This document shows, in pieces, positions 1 to 7,948 of a DNA stretch of 42,743 nt. Both the position numbers and the translations under genes were made by a program. Position 1 is the first letter of the stretch. Every line of letters begins with the position of its first letter. The notes beneath the pieces were generated by a model. It saw nothing but the letters and a program-made list of their open reading frames with translations. It was not told the DNA's origin and made no database searches. The stretch is from Bacteroidia bacterium (GTDB taxonomy: Bacteria > Bacteroidota > Bacteroidia > J057), in contig JAIBAH010000027.1 of assembly GCA_019695295.1 (NCBI GenBank), forward strand, positions 1 through 42,743. Reading direction: 5' to 3'.

Positions 1-58
1 GACAGAATAAATAAAACCGGAACACCTTCAAAATGAAAGCACCCCGCTCTGTTTTCAT
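1..58 (-). CDS. 5' end of an unidentified gene (partial, runs off window start)
   Basis: An ATG at 58-56 on the minus strand opens a frame with no stop up to the window edge, giving 19 codons that begin MKTERGAFILKVFRFYLFC. It starts 11 nt after the stop of the ArsR-type regulator, on the same strand, so it is probably the fourth gene of that operon. The basic, aromatic start (KVFRFY) resembles the beginnings of small membrane proteins, but 19 residues are too few to assign a family. It could also be a chance open frame. Confidence 0.35.
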   Translation of the reverse strand, partial: MKTERGAFILKVFRFYLFC

Positions 59-69
59 CCGAATACGTT

Positions 70-366
70 TTATGAAAAATTACACTCACAATTTTCCAGA
101 CATCCCAGTATCTGAGTGATTTGTTTCTCTTTGAGAGAGTAGAAAATATTTTGTTTTTCCCGTTCGGATTGCAGGATTCCTTTTATCTTCATATTGTTAA
201 GATGATGGGAAAGGAGTGATTGCTCGCACTGAATCATCGTACAAATATCATTCACACACAAACGCTCATGATTGCTCAGTAACTCTATAATCGCAAGGCG
301 GGTCGGGTGGGCTATCGTTTTTAGGATAAAAGCCACTTTATCCAGTTTATCGTTTGTCAGCATCAT
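70..366 (-). CDS. ArsR/SmtB-family winged-helix transcriptional regulator
   Basis: This 98-residue protein has the length and layout of ArsR/SmtB repressors. An N-terminal helix contains the family signature AHPTRLAIIELL (about residues 19-30), followed by a helix-turn-helix whose recognition helix reads SLLSHHLNNMK (about 50-60), then a beta wing. It carries six cysteines: C37, C42 and C47 around the HTH, and C89, C93 and C95 at the C-terminus. This suggests a metal or thiol/persulfide sensor, since in the family the ligand sits at either place; which ligand is inference. Two consecutive ATG codons open the frame. It starts 2 nt after the DUF983 stop and is the third gene behind thioredoxin. 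A family-type operator upstream of the operon (1130-1145) suggests autoregulation. Confidence 0.9.
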   Translation of the reverse strand: MMLTNDKLDKVAFILKTIAHPTRLAIIELLSNHERLCVNDICTMIQCEQSLLSHHLNNMKIKGILQSEREKQNIFYSLKEKQITQILGCLENCECNFS

Positions 367-368
367 GA

Positions 369-785
369 CTATTCTTTATTATTACCCGTATTGATTGTGT
401 CGCTTTCCGAATAAAAAGTCAACTCATCCTTATAGAAGAGATGCAGCCATATAGAGCGGGAAAGCCGCAGACTGTACGGGAATATCAAAAGCAAAACGCC
501 CGTCATAATAAATGCCCCCGTAACGAGTTTGTCTATATCAAAGCCCCATACAAGCCACCAAATCAAAAAGAAAATACTCCCTCCGATTCCCACATTTAAC
601 CCGTAGCTCACATACATTGCTCCGTAATAAAAGCCCGGCTCCAGAAAAAAAGGCTGTCTGCATTTAGGACAATGCTGAGGCATGTTGATAATGTTTTTCG
701 GATTATAGGCTGCTCCCTCAAATAAATCTCCCTCATGGCAGCGGGGACATTTCAGAAAAAAAATATTTTTTAGCTTTTTCAGCAT
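369..785 (-). CDS. DUF983 zinc-ribbon membrane protein
   Basis: This 138-residue protein matches the DUF983 pattern. A zinc-ribbon-like pair of CPxC motifs (C13-C16 and C39-C42) flanks a GDLFEG stretch. Two hydrophobic transmembrane segments follow, about residues 54-80 and 85-108, the first with the WW pair common in the family. The C-terminal tail is short and polar. The biochemical role of DUF983 is unknown. The two cysteine pairs facing the cytosol could be metal-binding or redox-active, which fits its place between thioredoxin (23 nt upstream) and the cysteine-rich ArsR regulator (2 nt downstream). That link is inference from gene order. Confidence 0.88.
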   Translation of the reverse strand: MLKKLKNIFFLKCPRCHEGDLFEGAAYNPKNIINMPQHCPKCRQPFFLEPGFYYGAMYVSYGLNVGIGGSIFFLIWWLVWGFDIDKLVTGAFIMTGVLLLIFPYSLRLSRSIWLHLFYKDELTFYSESDTINTGNNKE

Positions 786-808
786 ATCGTTATCGGGTTT
801 TGAAATGA

Positions 809-1105
809 TCAGGCGTTACTTTTAACGATTTTTTCCAGTTGAGAAGCAGGCACTACTCCGGATTGTCTCCACAACATCTTTCCGTTTTTGAAAAGCATGA
901 GGGTAGGCACTGACTGTACCTGATAGGTCGCGGATACCTGCTGATTTTTGTCCACATCAATTTTAATAACCGTTACTTCATCCCCTACATTGTTTTTTAA
1001 CTCCTGCAAAATCGGTCCCATCATTTTACAAGGGCCACACCAGGTAGCAAAAAAATCTACTAAAACGGGTTTTTCAGATTGAATAATTTCAGAAAATGTT
1101 GCCAT
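809..1105 (-). CDS. trxA: Thioredoxin
   Basis: A cytoplasmic disulfide reductase of 98 residues, slightly short for thioredoxin (about 105-110). The active site WCGPC is at residues 22-26 and the conserved cis-proline at P67 (SVPTL). The buried aspartate of VDFFATW is present at D17. It has no signal peptide. It is the first gene of a minus-strand operon with DUF983 and an ArsR regulator, so its expression is probably controlled by that regulator rather than constitutive. It may be a dedicated thioredoxin and not the cell's main TrxA. The gene symbol is by family. Confidence 0.93.
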   Translation of the reverse strand: MATFSEIIQSEKPVLVDFFATWCGPCKMMGPILQELKNNVGDEVTVIKIDVDKNQQVSATYQVQSVPTLMLFKNGKMLWRQSGVVPASQLEKIVKSNA

Positions 1106-1129
1106 AAATATTGTTGATTAAAATAATAA

Positions 1130-1145
1130 ATGAATATATGTTCAT
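1130..1145 (-). promoter_or_regulatory. Candidate ArsR-type operator upstream of the trx operon
   Basis: The 16 bases ATGAATATATGTTCAT form an imperfect palindrome with 7 of 8 pairs complementary. They match the TGAA(C/T)AT-ATGTTCA type of half-sites bound by ArsR/SmtB proteins. The site is centred 32 bases upstream of the thioredoxin ATG, where a repressor would block initiation. I found no clear TAnnTTTG element beside it, so the promoter position is not defined. Confidence 0.5.
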
Positions 1146-1219
1146 ATTTACATTTAAACGAAATTCCTGAAGAAAAGTTAGAATTAAGAAAAAATATATA
1201 TCAATAACTTTTTTGTGTT

Positions 1220-1227
1220 TATTTTTG
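1220..1227 (+). promoter_or_regulatory. -7 promoter element for the WD40 operon
   Basis: TATTTTTG matches the Bacteroidota -7 consensus TAnnTTTG exactly and lies 10 bases before the ATG at 1238, which implies a very short 5' leader. No clean TTG -33 element was found at the usual spacing. Confidence 0.5.
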
Positions 1228-1237
1228 CAGAATAATC

Positions 1238-2161
1238 ATGAAAACAATTATCGAAGTCCATAAAGAAGGTCAGTACACAGGGCATAGCGGCAGTATTTAC
1301 GCAATGGTAGCAGATACTGCCCGTAATTTACTCTATACAGCCGGAGATGACGGGATTGTTGTGCAATGGAATGTGGAGGAAGGGGATACCGGAAAAGCGG
1401 TTTTTCGTACCGATAATGCCATTTATTGTATGAAGCTTTCTGCCGGCGGCAAATGGATTATCGTGGGTACACGGGATGGAACCCTCTATATCATTGAGCC
1501 TTTTGAAAAAAAAATAGTCCATATTTTACGAAAATTTACCCTGAGTATATTTGCGCTTTATACTGACGAAAACGACTCCAAACTCTGGATTTTATGTGCC
1601 GAAGGAGTGGTAATTCTGCTGGATATACACACTCTCAGGGAATTGCATGCCTTCAGGATTGGAGAAAAAAATCTCAGGAGTATCATTCCTTACGGCGATT
1701 CGTATCTGACAGGCTCCGGCGACGGAAAGATTTATCAGATTCACAAGGAATCCCTCGAAACAGAAAATAGCTGGCAGGCGCATAATAATTCGGTTTTTTC
1801 GTTATATCTTACAGAAAAAGGAGATACACTGTTCAGCGGCGGAAGGGACGCATATCTGAATCGCTGGGACGCTCTTGCCGGTTTTATTCCGCTGGCAAAA
1901 ATTCCGGCCCATAATTATACGATTAATGATATAACGGCTTCTCCTGATGGAAAACTGCTGGTTACGGCGAGCAGGGACAAAACGATTAAGGTTTGGGATT
2001 CCGAAAACAACACCTTACTCAAAGTAATCGATTTTGCCAAAAATCAGGGACATTTACACAGTGTGAATAAAATTTGCTGGTTAAGTGCCAATAATATATT
2101 AATTTCGTGCGGGGATGATAAACGCATTATAAAGTGGAAAATCTCTGCTTCAAATTTTTAA
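1238..2161 (+). CDS. WD40-repeat protein, single seven-bladed propeller
   Basis: This 307-residue protein has no signal peptide or membrane segment and consists almost wholly of seven WD40-like units, enough for one closed beta-propeller. The best repeats end in DGIVVQWNV (about residue 50), DAYLNRWDAL (about 210), DKTIKVWDSE (about 250) and DKRIIKWKI (about 300). The third and fourth units are degenerate. Such propellers are cytosolic scaffolds for protein contacts and have no catalytic site. It is the first gene of a compact plus-strand operon with a DivIVA-domain protein (38 nt downstream) and a Nudix hydrolase, so a scaffold role near the DivIVA protein is a reasonable inference. Confidence 0.85.
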   Translation: MKTIIEVHKEGQYTGHSGSIYAMVADTARNLLYTAGDDGIVVQWNVEEGDTGKAVFRTDNAIYCMKLSAGGKWIIVGTRDGTLYIIEPFEKKIVHILRKFTLSIFALYTDENDSKLWILCAEGVVILLDIHTLRELHAFRIGEKNLRSIIPYGDSYLTGSGDGKIYQIHKESLETENSWQAHNNSVFSLYLTEKGDTLFSGGRDAYLNRWDALAGFIPLAKIPAHNYTINDITASPDGKLLVTASRDKTIKVWDSENNTLLKVIDFAKNQGHLHSVNKICWLSANNILISCGDDKRIIKWKISASNF

Positions 2162-2199
2162 ATAATTCATCAGACTTTAAATATATTTTTTTTAATACA

Positions 2200-2769
2200 A
2201 TGATTACACCGATTGAGATAAGACAACATACTTTTAGAAAAAAAACGCTTGGGGGATATGATATAGAAGAAGTACAACAATTTTTGAGCAGCCTTTCTAT
2301 GGACTGGGAAAAGCTCATCGAGGAAAACCGTAAGGTGAATTCTGAACTGGAAAAAGTACAGGCAAAATATAACAGCCTCAAAGAAGTGGAAGGAATGTTG
2401 CAAAAAACCCTGCATCAGGCCGAACAATCCACAAAGGATACCTTAGAGAATGCCCGTAAAAGAGCTTCGCTGATTATCAATGAAGCGGAAGCAAACGCAA
2501 GGGAGGTCGTTCGTCAGGGAGTAGAACAAAGAAACAATATTGACAGGGAAATTTCGGAACTCTGCGAAAGAAGGGATGAAATCCTGATGCAGCTTCATAT
2601 TTTCCTGAAAACGCAAACGGACAGGCTGGCGGGTTTTGGTAAAAAGAATACAAACTCCGGTCAGACGGAAAGTAAAAACAGAATTGAAACTCCGGGCGGG
2701 TTATTCAATGATTCCGGGAACGGAAACGGAGAAAGCAAAAATGTGGATGATATCGTTGAACAATTATAA
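2200..2769 (+). CDS. DivIVA-domain coiled-coil protein
   Basis: This 189-residue protein opens with the DivIVA membrane-binding signature: MITPIEIRQHTF, then a KTLGGYDIEEVQQFL stretch (about residues 17-31). A long coiled coil follows (about 36-150), then a polar, Asn/Gly/Ser-rich tail. DivIVA and GpsB proteins bind curved membrane and recruit cell-division or wall-synthesis factors. The function of the Bacteroidota versions is poorly known. The frame is open from 2134, but that start would lie inside the WD40 gene and add 22 residues unlike the family, so I chose the ATG at 2200. It ends 3 nt before the Nudix gene. Confidence 0.88.
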   Translation: MITPIEIRQHTFRKKTLGGYDIEEVQQFLSSLSMDWEKLIEENRKVNSELEKVQAKYNSLKEVEGMLQKTLHQAEQSTKDTLENARKRASLIINEAEANAREVVRQGVEQRNNIDREISELCERRDEILMQLHIFLKTQTDRLAGFGKKNTNSGQTESKNRIETPGGLFNDSGNGNGESKNVDDIVEQL

Positions 2770-2772
2770 CGC

Positions 2773-3432
2773 ATGAAAGAAAAACTCACGGAATCTCATA
2801 AATACCGGGTCTGGCAACGGAATCTGCTCCGAAATGGCCTTACAATACATGGAGTAGAAGAATTATATACCAAACACAGGCATAACGGAGAGGTTTTATT
2901 CTCGCTGGTAAATCTGGACGCAAGCCTTCCTGAAGGGGGTAAAATCCTGCCGCTGTGTATGATTAAAGGCGAAGTCGTTACTGTACTGGTTTGTTTTATC
3001 GAAAAAGAAACCAAAGAAAGATTCCTACTGCTGGTAAAACAGCGCAGAATTTGCGACGGAAGTATGCTGTACGAGCATCCGGCAGGAATGGTGGATAAAG
3101 ATGATAAGCCGCTGGCGGTGGCAGTAAAAGAAGTAAAGGAAGAAACCGGCCTGATGGTTACCGAAGAGCAAATAATCGCCCTGAATCAGGAACCTTTGTA
3201 TCCCAGTACAGGCACCTGTGATGAGGCGATGTACTTTTTTTGCTGCGAGCTGGAGATGTCACACTCAGAAATGGATGCCTATCACGACAAAATCATGGGT
3301 GTGGAGCACGAAAACGAAAGCATCATCACGGAAATTGTGCCACTGAAAGACGCGCTTAGGCTCATTACCAACACCAACGGATTGCTCAATATCTATATGT
3401 ATTTACAGTACAAAGGGGAAATCCGGATATGA
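2773..3432 (+). CDS. Nudix hydrolase (NudK / ADP-sugar pyrophosphatase-like)
   Basis: A 219-residue protein with a Nudix fold that would hydrolyse a nucleoside diphosphate linked to another moiety. The Nudix box begins at the glycine of AGMVDKDDKPL (about residue 112) and ends in KEVKEETGL. The spacing fits GX5EX7REUXEEXGU, but two positions are conservative changes: D for the first E, and K for R. The metal-binding EE pair is intact. Length and the preceding QRR motif resemble sugar-nucleotide pyrophosphatases, but the substrate cannot be read from the sequence. It is the last gene of the WD40-DivIVA-Nudix operon. Confidence 0.85.
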   Translation: MKEKLTESHKYRVWQRNLLRNGLTIHGVEELYTKHRHNGEVLFSLVNLDASLPEGGKILPLCMIKGEVVTVLVCFIEKETKERFLLLVKQRRICDGSMLYEHPAGMVDKDDKPLAVAVKEVKEETGLMVTEEQIIALNQEPLYPSTGTCDEAMYFFCCELEMSHSEMDAYHDKIMGVEHENESIITEIVPLKDALRLITNTNGLLNIYMYLQYKGEIRI

Positions 3433-3455
3433 GTTTTATTACAAAAAACATGTAA

Positions 3456-3501
3456 CTCATTCATTCACAGGGCAGGCGTTAACGTTTGCGCTATGAATGA
3501 G
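3456..3501. terminator. Hairpin between convergent genes, possible weak terminator
   Basis: A perfect 9-bp stem (CTCATTCAT with ATGAATGAG) encloses a 28-base loop and sits between the ends of the Nudix gene and rmuC. Neither side has a strong T-run, so intrinsic termination is uncertain. Confidence 0.35.
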
Positions 3502-3535
3502 GCGAAATTTTATCCCGTTCATTGTATAGCCCCGA

Positions 3536-4891
3536 TTAATCCTCAAACATCACTTCATTTTCCTGGGCATGCCCGTTACCGTTCAGGGAAAAAGGAATTT
3601 TTTTGGAGGTTTTTACCCCTAACTCCCGAAGTTTTTCTGCTCTGTTGAGAAGGCTGTCTCTACCCGTTGATAGCCTGTGAACCGCTTTTTCGTATCCGTC
3701 AGTTGCATTTTTCAGGCCTTTTCCAACTTTCTCCAGTTCCTCCGTAAACATCATGAATTTATCATAAAGCATTCCTCCCTGACGGGCAATTTCTGAAGCA
3801 TTTTTATTTTGTTGCTCCAGTTTCCAGATAGAGGAAACGGTTTTCAGGGTTGCCAGTAAAGTCGTAGGACTTACAATCACGATTTTTTTCTCAAATGCCT
3901 GATAAAACAAATCGGGTTTGAAAGAGATTGCGGCACTGAACGCCGACTCCATGGGCATAAACAAAAGCACAAAATCCGGCGAAAATAAACCGGTAAGAGA
4001 AGTGTAATGTTTTGCACTCAATTGTTGTACGTGTTGCGAGATGGATTCTACATGTTTTTTCATAAACGCTCTTTTTTCGATTTCTGATTCTGCGCTGGAA
4101 TACCGCTCATAAGCCGTAAGAGAAACTTTAGAATCTATAATCAGGTGCTTGTTGTCAGGTAACTGTATGACAATATCAGGCTGTAACCGATCGCCTTCTT
4201 CATTTTTCAGGTTCATCTCCCGGGATTGTATGATGAATTCTTCGCCTTCCCTCAATCCGCTATTTTCCAGAATTTTAGTCAGTACCAGTTCGCCCCAGTT
4301 ACCCTGGGTTTTGCTTTCTCCCTTCAGGGCTTTGGTTAGGGAATGAGCCTCTGAAGAAAGTTGCTGGTTGAGTTTCAGCAGGTTTTCCAGTTCCTTTTGA
4401 AGGTGAAACCGCTCCCTCGCTTCATTTCCGTAAGACTCCTCCACTCTTTTTTCAAAACTGGTAATGGTTTCCCGTAATGGCGTCAGCATCTGACCGAGTT
4501 TTTCCTGGCTCGATTCTGTGAGTTTCTGGGTACTTTCCTGTAATAATTTATTGGCGGTATTTTCAAACTCCGTTTGCATTTGTTTCTGAAGTTGCAGAAA
4601 AGCCAGTTCTTTTTCTTCCATTTTCTGACTCATGGCAGACTTTTCAGCAATAAGCCGGGCATTATCCGTATGAATACGAAGCATCTGAAGCTGCTGCATT
4701 TTCATTTCTTCCTGAGCGGCACTTAATTCCGCATCTTTAGCCGACAATAATTTTTTTACGGCATACGCCTCCGCCATCATAATCGATTGCTCATGATTTC
4801 GTTTCTTTTCACGCCCATTATTCATCACCCAAAAAACAATCCAGGAGAAAATCACTCCACTAAACAAACCCAAAATTATATAAATCAACAT
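3536..4891 (-). CDS. rmuC: DNA recombination protein RmuC
   Basis: This 451-residue protein follows the RmuC layout. One N-terminal transmembrane helix (about residues 1-23) is followed by a long coiled coil (about 30-190). The conserved core comes next, with GNWGELVLTKILENSGL (about 205), then the PDKKHLIIDSKVSL-like stretch that is DNKHLIIDSKVSLTAYERY here (about 247-265), and FMPMESAF. The core is related to restriction-endonuclease folds. In Escherichia coli RmuC loss raises recombination at inverted repeats; the precise reaction is unsettled. It is a single gene, convergent with the Nudix gene and divergent from the FKBP gene. Confidence 0.93.
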   Translation of the reverse strand: MLIYIILGLFSGVIFSWIVFWVMNNGREKKRNHEQSIMMAEAYAVKKLLSAKDAELSAAQEEMKMQQLQMLRIHTDNARLIAEKSAMSQKMEEKELAFLQLQKQMQTEFENTANKLLQESTQKLTESSQEKLGQMLTPLRETITSFEKRVEESYGNEARERFHLQKELENLLKLNQQLSSEAHSLTKALKGESKTQGNWGELVLTKILENSGLREGEEFIIQSREMNLKNEEGDRLQPDIVIQLPDNKHLIIDSKVSLTAYERYSSAESEIEKRAFMKKHVESISQHVQQLSAKHYTSLTGLFSPDFVLLFMPMESAFSAAISFKPDLFYQAFEKKIVIVSPTTLLATLKTVSSIWKLEQQNKNASEIARQGGMLYDKFMMFTEELEKVGKGLKNATDGYEKAVHRLSTGRDSLLNRAEKLRELGVKTSKKIPFSLNGNGHAQENEVMFED

Positions 4892-5086
4892 GATATATGA
4901 CTGGTTAATCGTTTGGTAATTAAGAAAATTAATATTTCAGGAATACATCGCACAACCGGACGTTAAAAATAGGGTATTTAATTCGAAAAACAAATTTTTA
5001 TTGTAAAAATTTTATCTGTTCCGGAGTGAAAAAAGTATGTCGGGGCAGAGATTCAAAAAAATTCTGCCTGAGAGCCGAAAAAATAT

Positions 5087-5094
5087 TAATTTTG
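5087..5094 (+). promoter_or_regulatory. -7 promoter element for the FKBP lipoprotein gene
   Basis: TAATTTTG matches TAnnTTTG exactly and lies 31 bases before the ATG at 5126. A 6-bp inverted repeat (5044-5049 with 5063-5068) lies just upstream and could be an operator, with no further support. Confidence 0.55.
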
Positions 5095-5125
5095 CAAAAA
5101 AAATAAAAAATTAATATCTCAGCTT

Positions 5126-5587
5126 ATGCGTTCATTCTTAATAGTATGTATTTTAGCTTTTTTGAGTTTTACTTTTTTCTCCTCCTGTAACCGCAGAGAA
5201 AACACCGAAGAGGAATTAATTGTAAATTACCTGAAAGACAAAGGCCTGGATAGTAAAGCCATAAAGACAGAAGAAGGTGTTTATTACTACATCCAAACTG
5301 CCGGAAACGGCGAAAAACCAACGATAGACTCCAAAGTGACAGTGGATTATAAAGGGTATCTTTTAGACGGTAAAGAATTTGATTCCTCTTATTCTCTTGC
5401 CGAAAAACCCGCTTTTTTCCTTTATCAGGTCATTGAAGGCTGGCAAATCGGGATTCCCTATTTTGACAAAGGCTCAAAAGGCTCGCTCTTTATCCCATCC
5501 CGTTATGCATACGGAAAAAATCCTCCTTCCGGAATTCCCAAAAACGCAATTTTGATTTTCGATATCGAATTATTAGACATTCAATAA
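5126..5587 (+). CDS. FKBP-type peptidyl-prolyl isomerase, lipoprotein
   Basis: A 153-residue lipoprotein. A hydrophobic signal ends in the lipobox FSSC with lipidated C21, so it should be anchored in the cell envelope. Residues about 60-153 form an FKBP domain with VTVDYKGYLLDGKEFDSSY, then GWQIGIPYFDKGSKG, then the IPSRYAYG stretch and a closing ILIFDIELLDI strand. It probably accelerates prolyl isomerisation during folding of periplasmic or outer-membrane proteins. Its own promoter element is at 5087. The next gene starts 54 nt later, so co-transcription with the aminotransferase is possible. Confidence 0.93.
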   Translation: MRSFLIVCILAFLSFTFFSSCNRRENTEEELIVNYLKDKGLDSKAIKTEEGVYYYIQTAGNGEKPTIDSKVTVDYKGYLLDGKEFDSSYSLAEKPAFFLYQVIEGWQIGIPYFDKGSKGSLFIPSRYAYGKNPPSGIPKNAILIFDIELLDIQ

Positions 5588-5641
5588 CATTTTTCCAAAC
5601 GGTTGAGTTATAAACTGATTATACTATTATACTAAATCGCC

Positions 5642-6871
5642 ATGCCAAAAATTTCATCCCGTGCGGAAATCATGCCCGCATCTCCCATCAGAAAATTAGT
5701 GCCCCTTGCAGAGGACGCTCAGAAAAGAGGAAACAAAGTATACTTTCTCAATATCGGTCAGCCGGATATTCCCACACCACCGGAATATTACGAAGCAATC
5801 CGCAAAGCCAATCTGGAAGTACTTGCCTACAGTCATTCTGCCGGAAATGAATCACTTCGGGCCAAAATTGCGCAGTATTATACCCGCCTGAACCTGCCGG
5901 TTACGACCAATGAAGTAATCGTAACGACCGGAGCTTCAGAAGCCCTGTTGTTCATCTTTATGGCCTGCCTCAATCCCGGGGATGAAATCATAGTGCCTCA
6001 GCCATTTTATGCAAATTACAATAGCTTCGCCCTGACAGCCGGCGTAAAAGTAGTTCCAATTACTACCTATATCGAAAATGACTTTGACCTTCCGGCAATC
6101 GAAACCTTCGAGTCCCTGATTACCCCCAAAACCAAAGCCATTCTGATTTGTAATCCAGGTAACCCCACAGGTATTCTCTACTCTCTGAAAGCCCTCGAAA
6201 AACTGAGAGACATCGTTGTAAAACACGACCTTTATCTCATCGCAGATGAAGTGTACAGAGAATTTGCCTATGACGGACACAAACATCATTCCGTATTTTC
6301 CCTTTCCAATCTGGAAGAAAAAGCAATCGTAGTGGATTCCATCTCCAAGCGGTTTTCCGCCTGCGGTGCAAGAATCGGCTGCGTGGTTACCCACAATAAA
6401 GAAGTATTGAACGCAATCATGAAATACGCTCAGGCCCGCCTTTCCCCGCCCACGATGGGACAAATCGGTGCCGAAGCCGTATATGACCTTCCGCCTTCTT
6501 TTTATGAAAAAATCATTACGGAATATTCAGAAAGAAGAAATTTCCTTTTGGGAGAACTTCAGAAAATGGAAGGCGTTTTATGTCCGGAAGTAAACGGAGC
6601 CTTTTATGCCATGGTAAAATTACCGGTGGACGACGCCGAAAAATTCTGCCGGTGGATGCTCGAGTCCTTCTCTTACAAAGGAGCTACCGTAATGATGGCC
6701 CCTGCCAACGGGTTTTATGCAGACCCTTCTTTGGGAAAAGACGAAGTGAGAATCGCTTACGTCCTCAAAAAAGAAAACCTTGCCGCAGCAATGGAGTGCC
6801 TTGCCGAAGGGCTTAAAGTGTATCCCGGAAGAACGATTCCTGTAGGGGAAAAAGCCATGAGTTCAAAATAA
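5642..6871 (+). CDS. PLP-dependent aminotransferase, class I/II (aspartate aminotransferase-like)
   Basis: A cytosolic fold-type I enzyme of 409 residues, normal length for the family. It shows the substrate-binding LNIGQPD (about residue 39), the PLP-ring contacts ICNPGNPTG (about 175) and ADEVYREFAYDG (about 203), and the Schiff-base lysine K236 in SISKRFSACGARIG. It transfers an amino group between an amino acid and a 2-oxo acid. Specificity (aspartate, aromatic or alanine) is not readable by eye. It ends 11 nt before ribD on the same strand. Confidence 0.9.
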   Translation: MPKISSRAEIMPASPIRKLVPLAEDAQKRGNKVYFLNIGQPDIPTPPEYYEAIRKANLEVLAYSHSAGNESLRAKIAQYYTRLNLPVTTNEVIVTTGASEALLFIFMACLNPGDEIIVPQPFYANYNSFALTAGVKVVPITTYIENDFDLPAIETFESLITPKTKAILICNPGNPTGILYSLKALEKLRDIVVKHDLYLIADEVYREFAYDGHKHHSVFSLSNLEEKAIVVDSISKRFSACGARIGCVVTHNKEVLNAIMKYAQARLSPPTMGQIGAEAVYDLPPSFYEKIITEYSERRNFLLGELQKMEGVLCPEVNGAFYAMVKLPVDDAEKFCRWMLESFSYKGATVMMAPANGFYADPSLGKDEVRIAYVLKKENLAAAMECLAEGLKVYPGRTIPVGEKAMSSK

Positions 6872-6882
6872 ATTCAATTTTT

Positions 6883-7920
6883 GTGAACGAGCACTTTCTC
6901 CTCCGGACGATTGACCTTGCACTCAAAGCAGACAGCCGGACTTTCCCCAACCCGAAAGTAGGCGCACTGATTGTGCATAATGACCGGATTATCGGAGAAG
7001 GATTTCACGAATATGCAGGCGGACCTCATGCCGAGGTGAACGCTGTGGCTGCCGTAAAGGAAAAACACCTTCTTCCGGAGTCAGTCATATATGTAAGCCT
7101 GGAGCCCTGCAATCATTACGGGAAAACCCCTCCGTGTACAGGGTTAATTCTGAACCATAAAATCCCGAAAGTGGTCGTTGGCTGTGTAGATCCCAATCCT
7201 TTGGTGGGCGGGAAAGGCATTGAATTTCTCCAACAAAACGGCGTTCAGGTAGAAATTGCGGAAAATCAACTTCCTTTTCAGGAAATCAATGCCCCTTTCT
7301 TTATCAATCAGCGTGAAAAACGGCCGTACATCGTCCTCAAGTGGGCCGAAAGTGCCGACGGATTCATTGCGCCTCTGCCTCCGGCTCCTTTTCCGATAAC
7401 GGGGCTGGAAGCACAGGTTTTTTCTCACTCTTTGAGGGCAAAACATCATGCCATTATGATTGGCCGCAAAACCGCCGAAATTGATAACCCGTCTTTGACA
7501 AACCGACACTTCTACGGACGCTCTCCTATCAGAATTGTTTGGGATAAAAAATTGAAACTCCCTACCGGATTGAAACTCTTTCAGGACGGATTGCCGACCC
7601 TTGTTTTGAATGCAATCCAGGAAAAAAAAGTGGATTCTGTTCAGTTTTTTGTCCCTCCCTCAGAAGCATGGACTGATATCAAAAAAATGAGTGAAGTATT
7701 ATTCCAGTCTTTGGGGATTTGTAGTATAGTAGTTGAAGGAGGTACAAATCTGCTGAGTCAGTTTCTTGACTGTGGATTCTATGATGAAATATACCGTTTT
7801 GTGGGAAAAGTGCACCTTTTTCAGGGAGTACCAGCACCCAAAATTACAACCCCGTTGCCTTTTTCTGGTTTTTCTTTGGGAGAAGACAGGGCTTTCAGGT
7901 ATTATAAACCGATAGGCTAA
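6883..7920 (+). CDS. ribD: Bifunctional riboflavin biosynthesis protein RibD (deaminase/reductase)
   Basis: A 345-residue enzyme for two successive steps of riboflavin synthesis: deamination of the GTP-derived pyrimidine, then NADPH reduction of its ribose. The N-terminal zinc deaminase has H49-A-E51 and the PCNHYGKTPPC site (C76, C85). The C-terminal RibD reductase domain (about 145-345) has KWAESADGFIA, then the TAEIDNPSLTNR stretch and VVEGGTNLLSQF. The start is a GTG at 6883; no ATG gives a full deaminase N-terminus. It follows the aminotransferase by 11 nt, so the two are probably co-transcribed, and the AlkB-like gene follows by 28 nt. Confidence 0.94.
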   Translation: MNEHFLLRTIDLALKADSRTFPNPKVGALIVHNDRIIGEGFHEYAGGPHAEVNAVAAVKEKHLLPESVIYVSLEPCNHYGKTPPCTGLILNHKIPKVVVGCVDPNPLVGGKGIEFLQQNGVQVEIAENQLPFQEINAPFFINQREKRPYIVLKWAESADGFIAPLPPAPFPITGLEAQVFSHSLRAKHHAIMIGRKTAEIDNPSLTNRHFYGRSPIRIVWDKKLKLPTGLKLFQDGLPTLVLNAIQEKKVDSVQFFVPPSEAWTDIKKMSEVLFQSLGICSIVVEGGTNLLSQFLDCGFYDEIYRFVGKVHLFQGVPAPKITTPLPFSGFSLGEDRAFRYYKPIG

Positions 7921-7948
7921 CTTTTCACCCTCAGCTATTGTTAGTTTT

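Noticed and set aside
2134-2199. Upstream start for the DivIVA-domain gene
   Set aside because: It lies within the WD40 gene, and the extra residues do not resemble the family; MITPIEIRQHTF at 2200 does.
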